Shown: one piece after another, positions 42,673 through 50,771 of the stretch
How the letters are laid out: the number at the start of each line of letters is the position of its first letter
Numbering within the stretch: the stretch's first letter is position 1
NCBI RefSeq assembly: GCF_021484805.1
Contig: NZ_CP090557.1
Span: forward strand, 1,166,501-1,230,500
Length of the DNA: 64,000 nt
Direction: 5' to 3'
DNA from: Tellurirhabdus bombi
GTDB taxonomy: Bacteria; Bacteroidota; Bacteroidia; Cytophagales; Spirosomataceae
Made by a program: the position numbers and the translations under genes
The notes under the pieces: model-generated
The model's database searches: none
What the model was told of the DNA's origin: nothing
Seen by the model: only the letters and a program-made list of their open reading frames with translations

Positions 42673-45171
42673 ATGGAAACGACTCAACTAGATTTGCCCC
42701 TTTTGCTGCCTAACGTGCCCGATGAGCGCGATAGTTGTGTAAAACGATTGATCGATTTGCTGGCGGATCGGCCCGGTATCGAAAAAGTCCACATAAAATC
42801 GGATCACCACGACCATTCGGGCAAGGCGCAATTGTGCATTCATTACCAGCCTGAAACGATTTCGCTGGACCGCGTGCAACAACTCGCAGCCCAAGCTGGC
42901 GCTGAAATTACGCAGCGCTACGGTCATTTTGTCGGGCGATTAGCGGGTATTCGCCACGCTCGGCACGCCCGCACTGTTTCGGATCAGATTCGGCGCTGGC
43001 CGGGTGTATTGGAGGCCTCTGTTTCGGCTTCGGGAGCCGTGCATCTGGAATTTGACGAAGAGCAAACTTCCTGGCCTCAACTAAGCGACCAGCTCCTTAG
43101 CAACGGAACGCCCCCCGCCGAAAGTAATGCCTTGTCCAAGCCTCTTCATGCGCCTCATCACGACCATTCACATGCGGAACATGGCCACGCGGGGCACAGC
43201 CACGCCGGCCACGATCATGCCCACGGGAAAGGCAGTCACCAGCATACCCACGAACACGGTGGCATCTTTGGAGCCAATAGCGAGCTCATTTTTGCGATCT
43301 TGTGCGCCGCTTGTTTAGGTACTGGCTTTGGATTATCGTTTGTAACGAATTTGCCTCAATGGGTCAGTTTAAGTTTATACGGATTTGCCTATTTTTTCGG
43401 TGGTTTTTTCACGGCGAAAGAAGCGGTCGAAGCCATCCGGCAGGGACAGTTCGAGATAGATTTCCTGATGCTGGTCGCCGCTGCTGGTGCCGGTTTTCTG
43501 GGCGAATGGGCGGAAGGGGCGCTCCTGCTGGCGCTGTTCAGTCTGGGCCACGCGCTGGAACATTACGCCATGAATCGCGCCCGTAAATCCATTGCCGCCC
43601 TTTCTGAGCTGAGCGCCAAAACTGCCCTTGTTCGCCGGGGTGAGCTTACAGAGGAAATTCCCATTGAAGAGTTGATTATTGGGGATGTTATTTTGGTTAA
43701 ACCGAACAGTAAAATTGCGGCAGATGGTGTTGTTATTAACGGTGAAGGCTCGGTCAATCAGGCACCCATTACGGGCGAAAGCATACCCGCAGATAAAATA
43801 CCGCTGCGCAGCACAGCAACACCAAAAGCTGAAAATCAAGTCTTTGCCGGAAGCATCAATGGTTCCAGCGCGCTTGAAATCAAGGTTACAAAAGCCACCA
43901 ACGATTCTACGCTGGCTCGCCTGATTCAGTTGGTTAACGAAGCGGAATCGCAGCAGTCACCCACCCAGCAGTTTACCAACCGTTTCGAGCGCTGGTTCGT
44001 CCCCGCCGTTTTGATTCTGGTCGTTTCGCTTTGCTTTGCCTTTCTGGTCATCGATGAGCCGTTTTCGGCCAGTTTCTACCGAGCGATGGCCGTGCTGGTA
44101 GCCGCTAGTCCCTGCGCCCTCGCTATCTCTACGCCTTCCGCCGTTTTGAGCGGCGTAGCGCGGGCAGCCCGCGAAGGAGTCCTCATTAAGGGGGGCCGAC
44201 CACTCGAAGATTTAGGCGAACTGACCGCTGTCGCCTTTGACAAAACCGGCACGCTGACGCAAGGCAAACCGCAGTTACACCAAGTTATCGCGCTGGCAGG
44301 TTCAGAAACAGAACTGCTCCAAATTGCTCAGTCAGTCGAACGGTTGAGCGATCACCCCCTAGCGGCAGCTATTGTCAAGGGGAGCCAGGAGCGGTTAGCC
44401 GATAAACACGTACCCAAAGCAACCAACCTGAAATCCCTCACCGGGCGGGGGGTGCAAGCTGAGGTAAATGGGCTTCCCGTCTGGATTGGCAATAAAGCCT
44501 TATTTCTAGAGCAAAAAAAGCTGCCCGAATCAGTCAGCCACAAAGCCGATCAATTAGAACAATCCGGTCATACGGCCATGATTGTTCGGTGGGGAGATCG
44601 TTTTTTGGGCATTCTCGGCGTCATGGATACGCCCCGCCCCGAAGCCCAACGCACACTAGCAGCGCTCAAAGATCTCGGCATCCGACGAATGATCATGCTG
44701 ACGGGCGACAACCAGCGGGTGGCTGACGCCATTGCCAAGGAAGTAGGCTTAACCGACGCACTCGGCGATTTGCTACCCGAAGCCAAAGTCCAGGCGGTCT
44801 TAACTTTAAGGGAGCAGGAAGGCAAGGTAGCGATGGTTGGCGATGGCGTTAATGATGCGCCTGCGATGGCCAAAAGTACGGTCGGGATTGCAATGGGCGC
44901 GGCGGGTTCGGATGTGGCGCTGGAAACCGCCGATATTGCGCTGCTGGGCGATCAGTTGGAGAAATTACCCTTCGCCATTGGCTTGAGTCGGCAGGCCCGG
45001 CGGATTATCAAGCAGAACCTGGCGATCAGTTTGGGCATGGTGGCGCTGCTGCTTCCACTGACTATGCTGGGGGTGGCCAGCATTGGCCCAGCGGTGATTG
45101 CCCACGAAGGCTCAACGCTCGTGGTAGTATTTAATGCGTTGCGTTTACTGGCCTACAAACAAAAAAAATAA
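42673..45171 (+). CDS. P1B-4-type metal-transporting ATPase with His-rich segment
   Basis: The 832-residue P-type ATPase has the phosphorylation motif DKTGT (Asp523), TGE (phosphatase loop, ITGES) and GDGVNDAPA. Its membrane metal site is SPC (Ser479-Cys481), not CPC, and the last helices carry HEGST (811-815). Together these define the P1B-4 group (CoaT/CtpD-like; Co, Fe, Zn). The N-terminus has two degenerate ferredoxin-like domains without CxxC (about 10-85 and 92-150) and then a segment with 16 His in residues 159-195. It would move metal to the periplasm for the CusAB pump. Confidence 0.92.
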   Translation: METTQLDLPLLLPNVPDERDSCVKRLIDLLADRPGIEKVHIKSDHHDHSGKAQLCIHYQPETISLDRVQQLAAQAGAEITQRYGHFVGRLAGIRHARHARTVSDQIRRWPGVLEASVSASGAVHLEFDEEQTSWPQLSDQLLSNGTPPAESNALSKPLHAPHHDHSHAEHGHAGHSHAGHDHAHGKGSHQHTHEHGGIFGANSELIFAILCAACLGTGFGLSFVTNLPQWVSLSLYGFAYFFGGFFTAKEAVEAIRQGQFEIDFLMLVAAAGAGFLGEWAEGALLLALFSLGHALEHYAMNRARKSIAALSELSAKTALVRRGELTEEIPIEELIIGDVILVKPNSKIAADGVVINGEGSVNQAPITGESIPADKIPLRSTATPKAENQVFAGSINGSSALEIKVTKATNDSTLARLIQLVNEAESQQSPTQQFTNRFERWFVPAVLILVVSLCFAFLVIDEPFSASFYRAMAVLVAASPCALAISTPSAVLSGVARAAREGVLIKGGRPLEDLGELTAVAFDKTGTLTQGKPQLHQVIALAGSETELLQIAQSVERLSDHPLAAAIVKGSQERLADKHVPKATNLKSLTGRGVQAEVNGLPVWIGNKALFLEQKKLPESVSHKADQLEQSGHTAMIVRWGDRFLGILGVMDTPRPEAQRTLAALKDLGIRRMIMLTGDNQRVADAIAKEVGLTDALGDLLPEAKVQAVLTLREQEGKVAMVGDGVNDAPAMAKSTVGIAMGAAGSDVALETADIALLGDQLEKLPFAIGLSRQARRIIKQNLAISLGMVALLLPLTMLGVASIGPAVIAHEGSTLVVVFNALRLLAYKQKK

Positions 45172-45251
45172 TTTTTTTAGAATTCGCTGCAACGTTCGAT
45201 TGAAAAGAGGCGTATAACCCAGCAAGAAGATAAAAGTTAGATTACAAACAT

Positions 45252-45281
45252 CCCCGGCCACTTGGCTGGGGCTTGTTTTTT
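45252..45281 (+). terminator. Terminator of the metal efflux operon
   Basis: CCCC-GCCA pairs with TGGC-GGGG (one G/T mismatch inside) around a 2-base loop, followed by CTTGTTTTTT. Confidence 0.88.
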
Positions 45282-45291
45282 AGGCACAAAA

Positions 45292-45723
45292 TCAGCCTTG
45301 ATTGCCTAAAAAGTCCTTCGAACTCATGTATGATTGCAGGATAATGACCGCACTAACTTTATCAATATTGCCTTTATCCCGCCGATCCTTCTTTTTAGTC
45401 CCACTGGCAATCATGGATTGCAAAGCCATTCGGGACGTAAACCGCTCGTCGTGCCAATGCACCGGAATGTCGGGCAAAGCCGCCTGTAGCCTTTTTACAA
45501 AACCCTGTACGCGGGGTGTGTTGTCCGTATCCGACCCGTCAAGGTGCTTTGGCAAACCTACGATGAAAGCCTCCACCGCTTCGGTCGCAACGTATTTTTT
45601 CAAATAATCCAGCAATTGATGCGTCGGCACCGTATCCAGGGCAGAGGCAATGATTTGAAGAGGGTCGGTGACAGCCAGACCCGTCCGTTTCGCGCCGTAA
45701 TCGATAGAAAGCAGTCGAGGCAT
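45292..45723 (-). CDS. ruvX: Putative pre-16S rRNA nuclease / Holliday junction resolvase-like YqgF
   Basis: The 143-residue RNase-H-fold protein has the family motifs LSIDYGAKRTGLAVTDP (catalytic Asp7), FIVGLPKHLDGSDT and HWHDERFTSRMA. YqgF (RuvX) proteins trim the 16S rRNA precursor 5' end; an older name is Holliday junction resolvase. The C-terminal DKVSAVIILQSYM is also typical. It is the last of a minus-strand row kdsA, GyrI-like, VOC and ruvX, but a 140-base gap with repeats separates it from the VOC gene. Confidence 0.93.
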   Translation of the reverse strand: MPRLLSIDYGAKRTGLAVTDPLQIIASALDTVPTHQLLDYLKKYVATEAVEAFIVGLPKHLDGSDTDNTPRVQGFVKRLQAALPDIPVHWHDERFTSRMALQSMIASGTKKKDRRDKGNIDKVSAVIILQSYMSSKDFLGNQG

Positions 45724-45730
45724 TCAGTAA

Positions 45731-45764
45731 GACCGGAGCGCCGGTTCGACCGGAACGCCGGCAC
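45731..45764. repeat. GC-rich tandem palindromic repeat
   Basis: Two 17-base units, GACCGGAGCGCCGGTTC and GACCGGAACGCCGGCAC, lie in tandem and match at 14 of 17 positions. Each is a near palindrome (CCGG...CCGG). It lies 8 bases upstream of the ruvX start. It resembles dispersed REP-like elements. Confidence 0.65.
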
Positions 45765-45819
45765 GGTTAATGAAAGATGCTTTTGAACAAATATACAGGC
45801 TATTCCTCAAGAAAGAGAT

Positions 45820-45858
45820 TAATCCTGGGCGGCAACCCAGTAGCTGCGCCCAGAATTA
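45820..45858 (-). terminator. Hairpin after the VOC gene
   Basis: TAAT-CTGGGCG pairs with CGCCCAG-ATTA (one mismatch) around a 15-base loop, 5 bases after the VOC stop. The following minus-strand bases (CTCTTTCTT) are T-rich but not a pure run. Confidence 0.6.
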
Positions 45859-45863
45859 GCCAG

Positions 45864-46256
45864 TTATGCTTCGGGTTGCTGGTACATGACCACATCGATT
45901 CCTATTCCATTCGGATCAACAATGGCAAAATGACGATCTCCCCAAGGCTCATCGCGTAGTTCTATTTCTATTGGCACGCCTAATGCTTTAATGCGCTCAT
46001 ATTCAGCATCTATTTGATCCACTTCAATAGTCAAATATACGCCTTCACCCGTGAATGGCCTCTGAAAAATAGGACGCTGCGTCGGGTGATTTGGCAGTAA
46101 AAAACTGATTTCGGTTGGGGTGGTTCCTTCCTGGCTAGGCGTGTGCATCAGAACATAAAAATCGTTCTCGAAGGTTATTCCGAAATTCAGCACGTTGGTG
46201 TAAAAGGCTTTTGTTTCGGCTAGTTTATCGGTAATAATTCCTGCGTTCAGTTTCAT
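45864..46256 (-). CDS. VOC (glyoxalase/bleomycin-resistance) family protein
   Basis: The 130-residue protein has the two beta-alpha-beta-beta-beta modules of the vicinal oxygen chelate fold: LNAGIITDKLAETKAFYTNVLNFGITFENDFYVLM, and VYLTIEVDQIDAEYERIKALGVPIEIELRDEPWGDRHFAIVDPNGIGIDVV. Most members of this branch have lost clear metal ligands, and substrate cannot be told. It begins 12 bases after the GyrI-like gene, so the two are probably cotranscribed. Confidence 0.88.
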   Translation of the reverse strand: MKLNAGIITDKLAETKAFYTNVLNFGITFENDFYVLMHTPSQEGTTPTEISFLLPNHPTQRPIFQRPFTGEGVYLTIEVDQIDAEYERIKALGVPIEIELRDEPWGDRHFAIVDPNGIGIDVVMYQQPEA

Positions 46257-46268
46257 AAAAGCGTCCGT

Positions 46269-46721
46269 TTAGATGATACCAAGTTGAACTTCTGTGATGT
46301 TGTTGGCGGGTTCAGCCATGTCCATGTGCACATACATTTCCCGCACAACACCACTCAATTGATGCCCTTGCTGAATCGTCTGGGGAATAAACCGACCGTA
46401 GAAGCCACCTAGATTCTCCCAAGGGCCGTCCAGGGTTTCCGCCACGCACTTAAACGAGTCGATGCGCCGAAACGAAAAATCAGCCGGTTTGCCTTTTTCC
46501 TCGCTGACGGGCAAGGCAATTTCCAGTTGAAACACGTTGTTGGGATCGCCACTAGCCCCGTAATAGGTCCAGTAAATCGGTCCCATAATATCGACTCCGA
46601 GCCGCACGGCTTCCTGATGCAATCCGCGCGCTATTACGGCGACAAACTGGTTTAATTGCGATAAAGTGGTTGCCGTCGAAAACGTCAGGGCAGTCATGGG
46701 GGGAGCTTGTTTTACCTGCAT
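46269..46721 (-). CDS. GyrI-like effector-binding domain protein
   Basis: From ATG 46721 the product is 150 residues. It resembles free-standing GyrI/SHS2 effector-binding domains: two repeats with strands such as GPIYWTYYGASGDPNNVFQLEIALPV and FKCVAETLDGPWENLGGFYGRFIPQTIQQGHQLSG, and a C-terminal acidic strand NNITEVQLGI. Such domains bind small amphipathic molecules. No DNA-binding domain is present. An upstream in-frame TTG start would add 11 residues without support. It pairs with the VOC gene. Confidence 0.75.
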   Translation of the reverse strand: MQVKQAPPMTALTFSTATTLSQLNQFVAVIARGLHQEAVRLGVDIMGPIYWTYYGASGDPNNVFQLEIALPVSEEKGKPADFSFRRIDSFKCVAETLDGPWENLGGFYGRFIPQTIQQGHQLSGVVREMYVHMDMAEPANNITEVQLGII

Positions 46722-46800
46722 AATTCCAAAAGAATTGGGTGAACGATGCAACAAAAGTCAAGCCCGCTCATGACAGCCCTATGTCAGCAGGTTTTTATTT

Positions 46801-47610
46801 TTAGCGAATTGCCTGCCGAATTTTGAGTAATCTTTCCAACAACCCTTCCAGTTGATCCAGGGCCAGCATGTTTGCTCCGTCGGATTTTGCTTCCGCTGGG
46901 TTGGGGTGCGTTTCAATAAAAAGCCCATCGGCGCCAACAGCAATAGCGGCTTTCGCGATGGTGGCAATCAGGGCTGGTTTTCCGCCCGTCACGCCGGAAG
47001 TCTGGTTAGGCTGCTGCAGGGAGTGCGTACAATCCATAACCACCGGTACGCCGTGCGCCTGCATGGCGGGCAGATTGCGGTAGTCAACCACCAGATCCCC
47101 GTAGCCAAAGGAATTGCCCCGGTCGGTCAGAAAAATGGGTGCCGCTGGATTAACCGACTGTACTTTTTCGACCGCAAAGCCCATGGATTCGCCCGACATG
47201 AACTGCCCTTTTTTGATGTTAACGACCTTCCCGGTTTGCGCAGCAGCGGTTAACATGTCAGTCTGACGGCACAGAAAAGCAGGAATTTGCAGCACATCAA
47301 CGTATTCGGCAGCCATCGCCGCTTCGTGCGCTTCGTGAAAGTCAGTGACTGTGGGTACATCAAACGTTTCACCAACTTCTTTTAAAATTTTCAGTGCCGT
47401 AAGATCACCAATTCCTGTGAATGAGTTTAATTTTGTACGATTTGCTTTCCGGTAGGATCCTTTGAAAATATAAGGAATCTGCAATTTGTCGGCTAGCTTA
47501 ACCAGGCGTTCGGCGATCTGCAAGGCCATATCACGTCCCTCAATGGCGCAAGGGCCAGCGATCAGAAAAAAGTTACCAGAATCGGTATGTTTTAGCTTTG
47601 GTATATTCAC
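46801..47610 (-). CDS. kdsA: 3-deoxy-8-phosphooctulonate synthase (metal-dependent type)
   Basis: KdsA condenses arabinose-5-phosphate and phosphoenolpyruvate to make Kdo-8-phosphate for lipopolysaccharide. The 269-residue TIM-barrel protein has FKGSYRKANRTKLNSF, GIGDLTALKILKEVGE and the C-terminal ETHPNPAEAKSDGANML. Cys21 in IAGPCAIEG, where E. coli has Asn, marks the metal-dependent class. It stands before the GyrI-like gene with a 79-base gap, and is divergent from acpP. Confidence 0.95.
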   Translation of the reverse strand: MNIPKLKHTDSGNFFLIAGPCAIEGRDMALQIAERLVKLADKLQIPYIFKGSYRKANRTKLNSFTGIGDLTALKILKEVGETFDVPTVTDFHEAHEAAMAAEYVDVLQIPAFLCRQTDMLTAAAQTGKVVNIKKGQFMSGESMGFAVEKVQSVNPAAPIFLTDRGNSFGYGDLVVDYRNLPAMQAHGVPVVMDCTHSLQQPNQTSGVTGGKPALIATIAKAAIAVGADGLFIETHPNPAEAKSDGANMLALDQLEGLLERLLKIRQAIR

Positions 47611-47934
47611 AATTGCCTAATGATTAGTGGTTATAAACAACAACAGCCTGCCTGAAACACAACGACAAAGCGGTATTCAGACAAGTAAACGGAAGTGCGA
47701 AGTTGGTGAATTTGGTGATTTGATGCGTTATTTTGCTGTTAATCAAAAAGCCTCCTTAATCTTCTTTTATTAAGTACAACCACATCCGTATTATTTTTCA
47801 ACAAATTGTAAATCTGCAAGTTTACTAGTGCGTATAAGAGTTGCAGAACGGTTTTAGCTTTAAAAAATTATTTGACAATCCTATTTTTAATCTATTTCTT
47901 TGCAACGTTTTTTTAACCCCTAATGCATACACAA
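47611..47934. other. Divergent promoter region between kdsA and acpP
   Basis: This 324-base gap holds no gene I can support. It is AT-rich, includes a short hairpin (CTTAAT...ATTAAG near 47756-47775), and carries the acpP promoter at its right end. Confidence 0.5.
47872..47902 (+). promoter_or_regulatory. Promoter of acpP-fabF-rnc
   Basis: TTG (47872-47874) and TTTCTTTG (47895-47902) are 20 bases apart; the second matches TAnnTTTG at seven of eight positions. A start site near 47909 gives a short leader. Confidence 0.7.
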
Positions 47935-48171
47935 ATGTCAGAAATTGCACAGAAAGTGAAGGCTATCATCGTCGAAAAACTGGGCGTTGAAGAGTCGGAG
48001 GTCACCCCGGAAGCCAGCTTTACGAACGACCTGGGCGCTGACTCGCTCGATACGGTCGAATTGATTATGGAATTCGAAAAAGAATTTAACATCTCCATTC
48101 CCGACGACCAAGCAGAAAACATTGGTACCGTTGGACAGGCAGTTGCCTATCTGGAAGAGAATGTGAAATAA
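47935..48171 (+). CDS. acpP: Acyl carrier protein (housekeeping)
   Basis: From ATG 47935 the product is 78 residues, the standard ACP length; an in-frame ATG at 47923 would add MHTQ. The phosphopantetheine Ser37 lies in [20 protein letters not shown], and the sequence is strongly acidic. It carries growing acyl chains for fatty-acid synthesis. It is followed by fabF and rnc, an order kept in many bacteria. Confidence 0.97.
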   Translation: MSEIAQKVKAIIVEKLGVEESEVTPEASFTNDLGADSLDTVELIMEFEKEFNISIPDDQAENIGTVGQAVAYLEENVK

Positions 48172-48204
48172 GTACCCTCCTATTTTAAGGTTAAGGTTCA
48201 TTTT

Positions 48205-49458
48205 ATGCCCTTTAAACGAGTAGTAGTAACAGGCCTTGGCGCACTCACGCCGATTGGTAACGACGTCAATTCTTTCTGGAATAACTTATCCGCCGGGGTT
48301 AGTGGCGCCGGCCCGATTACTAAGTTCAACGCAGAGAAATTCCGTACGCGGTTTGCCTGTGAAGTAAAAGGACTGGATGTAACGCAGTTCATCCCTCGCC
48401 AGGAAGCTCGTAAAATGGATCCGTTCGCCCAGTACGCACTTGTCGTGGCTGATGAAGCCATAAGCGACTCGGGACTTAACCTAGAAGAAATCAATCTGGA
48501 TAAAGCTGGGGTTATTTGGGGTTCTGGAATTGGTGGTCTTAAAACCTTCCAGGACGAAGTAACGACCTATGCCCGGGGCGATGGCAGTCCGCGTTATAAT
48601 CCGTTTTTCATTCCGAAAATGATCGCCGACAGTGCATCGGGTCTATTATCGATCCGGTATGGCTTTCGGGGGGTTAACTACGTGACTGTGTCGGCTTGCG
48701 CATCGGCAACCAACGCCATGATTGATGCCTTCAATTTCATCCGCCTGGGCCGCCTGAACGTGGCCATTACCGGTGGCTCCGAAGCCGCCGTAACCGAAGC
48801 CGGTGTGGGTGGATTTAACGCCTTGCGTGCCCTTTCCGAGCGCAATGATTCGCCCGAGACGGCTTCTCGCCCATTCGACAAAGACCGCGAAGGCTTTGTG
48901 TTGGGCGAAGGTGCCGGTGCTATTATTCTCGAAGAATATGAGCACGCCAAAGCGCGCGGGGCAAAAATTTATGCTGAACTTATCGGTGGTGGCATGTCTT
49001 CAGACGCTTATCACATTACAGCTCCCCATCCGGAAGGATTGGGCGCGCTGAATGTCATGAAAGACGCACTGGACGATGCGCAAATCAAGCCCGAAGAAGT
49101 TGATTACATTAATGTTCACGGAACCTCAACTTCGCTTGGCGACGTCAGCGAAGCGAAAGCAATTGAGCAGGTCTTTGGTGAACATGCTTACCAACTAAAC
49201 ATCAGTTCGACTAAGTCGATGACCGGCCACCTTCTGGGCGCTGCCGGAGCCGTTGAAGCGATTGCAAGTATTATGGCCATCCGGCATAGTCTTGTACCGC
49301 CAACGATCAATCACTTTACGGACGATGAGAGCTTCAATCCAAAACTGAATTTTACGTTTAACCAGGCCCAGCAACGCCCGGTGAACATTGCGATGAGCAA
49401 TACGTTTGGTTTTGGAGGACACAACTTTTCCGTGGTATTCCGCAAATTTGATCAGTAA
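48205..49458 (+). CDS. fabF: 3-oxoacyl-ACP synthase II
   Basis: FabF extends acyl-ACP with malonyl-ACP. The 417-residue protein begins RVVVTGLGALTPIGNDV and has the Cys-His-His triad: Cys165 in VSACASATNAMIDAF, a His in NVHGTSTSLGD and a His in SMTGHLLGAAGAVEA. The C-terminal NTFGFGGHN is also typical. It lies 33 bases after acpP and 6 bases before rnc. Confidence 0.97.
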   Translation: MPFKRVVVTGLGALTPIGNDVNSFWNNLSAGVSGAGPITKFNAEKFRTRFACEVKGLDVTQFIPRQEARKMDPFAQYALVVADEAISDSGLNLEEINLDKAGVIWGSGIGGLKTFQDEVTTYARGDGSPRYNPFFIPKMIADSASGLLSIRYGFRGVNYVTVSACASATNAMIDAFNFIRLGRLNVAITGGSEAAVTEAGVGGFNALRALSERNDSPETASRPFDKDREGFVLGEGAGAIILEEYEHAKARGAKIYAELIGGGMSSDAYHITAPHPEGLGALNVMKDALDDAQIKPEEVDYINVHGTSTSLGDVSEAKAIEQVFGEHAYQLNISSTKSMTGHLLGAAGAVEAIASIMAIRHSLVPPTINHFTDDESFNPKLNFTFNQAQQRPVNIAMSNTFGFGGHNFSVVFRKFDQ

Positions 49459-49464
49459 CAGAGG

Positions 49465-50241
49465 GTGCAGGCCGTCTTAGCGAACAGTGTGATCTTACCC
49501 ATTCGCAACTTTCTCCGCTTCCGTGCGGACAGCGAGGAAAAAAAATTCCGGAAGGCCATTGCTCACATCATCGGGGCAAGGCCCTCTAACGCTCGTGTCT
49601 ACCAACTTGCGTTCCGGCATACCTCTGCCTCAAAAGAGACGGCGATCAAAGGCTTCAAGGAGTCTAACGAGCGCCTGGAATACCTCGGTGATGCCGTTCT
49701 GGGGATGGTAATCGCCGAATTTCTTTTTAAAAAATTCCCCTACAAAGACGAAGGTTTCCTAACAGAGATTCGTTCGCGCATTGTTAACCGCGAAACGCTT
49801 AACGGCATTTCCCGCAAACTGGGACTCGATAAACTCATTGAGTACGATGGAAGCCGGGGTCGGATTATGCCCGCCCGTACGTCGATGTATGGTGATGCAC
49901 TTGAAGCCTTAGTCGGCGCTATTTACCTGGATAAAGGCTTCCAGTTTACCCGCCGCTTTATCCTAAAAGAACTCTTGGGGCACTATGACCTCGATTCGCT
50001 GATTAACAACAACCTCAATTATAAAAGCAAGCTCATCGAATGGGCCCAGCGGGAAGGAAAGAAAATTGATTTTCTGATTATTTCGGAGAAAGGAAATAAT
50101 CATTTCCGTGAATTTATTGCTCAGGTAATGGTCAGCGGCGAAGAATTTGCTACCGGAAGCGGATACAGTAAGAAAAAAGCGGAGCAGTCTGCCGCCGAAA
50201 AAGCCTGTGAACTGCTGGAAATTAAACCAACTGATAGCTAA
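49465..50241 (+). CDS. rnc: Ribonuclease III
   Basis: RNase III cuts double-stranded RNA, including rRNA precursors. The 258-residue protein has the signature SNERLEYLGDAVLG (Glu72, Asp76), a second acidic motif in YGDALEALVGAIYLDKG, and a C-terminal dsRNA-binding domain (NYKSKLIEWAQREGKKIDF to YSKKKAEQSAAEKACELL). The start is GTG 49465, six bases after fabF, with AGAGG just before it; no ATG fits the conserved N-terminus. About 25 residues precede the first conserved helix. Confidence 0.95.
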   Translation: MQAVLANSVILPIRNFLRFRADSEEKKFRKAIAHIIGARPSNARVYQLAFRHTSASKETAIKGFKESNERLEYLGDAVLGMVIAEFLFKKFPYKDEGFLTEIRSRIVNRETLNGISRKLGLDKLIEYDGSRGRIMPARTSMYGDALEALVGAIYLDKGFQFTRRFILKELLGHYDLDSLINNNLNYKSKLIEWAQREGKKIDFLIISEKGNNHFREFIAQVMVSGEEFATGSGYSKKKAEQSAAEKACELLEIKPTDS

Positions 50242-50771
50242 CATTCCCGCCTTTGTAATCTTCTCTTTTCAGTGTAGAATTTCTGTTACATTTCTGTGTA
50301 ATAAGCAGGCATTCCCCGCTAGGTGCGCTGCGTTATTTCCTGCCATTTTATAAGCAAAACCCGCCATTCTGTCACGATTAACCTTTTCTAGCTACTCAAG
50401 CAACGACAACTTGGCCACATTAGCGCTAAAATTGGATCTGGTACGTAAGTTGATTAGTATAGAGTAAACGGAGTAAGGAGGATGACTTTTACGAGTCAAA
50501 TTCCATTATCCAGGTTGACTCTTACTGAGAGGGGGCAGCGACAAGCGGCCTCAAGCGATTACTAAATCGGATAAGCAGCCGGCTGTAAACGGTCATATGG
50601 TTAGCCTGCGGGTAATACCGCAGGCGACCACCATCTTAAAATCCAATATCAACAAAGCCTTGTTAAATTTTGTTAATTGCAATACGATCACGAATTTTGA
50701 GCGTAGCAGTTTTCGTTAACTTGATGAGTTGAATACGATACAGTAAACGACCTCTTCATAAGCACAGAAAC
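50242..50771 (+). other. 530-base gap with clustered hairpins; possible structured RNA or long 5' UTR
   Basis: I see no convincing gene here. Between 50470 and 50630 several stems cluster: GAGTCAA with TTGACTC (50493-50521), CGATT with AATCG (50556-50569), the palindrome CAGCCGGCTG near 50576-50585, and GCCTGCGG with CCGCAGGC (50604-50625). None has a T-run. A strong Shine-Dalgarno-like AAGGAGG (50475-50481) sits directly against an ATG of a 27-codon frame, too close for normal use. The region could be a small RNA or a regulatory leader of the downstream protease gene. Confidence 0.35.

Noticed and set aside
50482-50565. A 27-codon frame directly after AAGGAGG in the rnc-degP gap
   Set aside because: The Shine-Dalgarno-like sequence abuts the ATG with no spacer, Bacteroidota rarely rely on it, and the peptide has no features.
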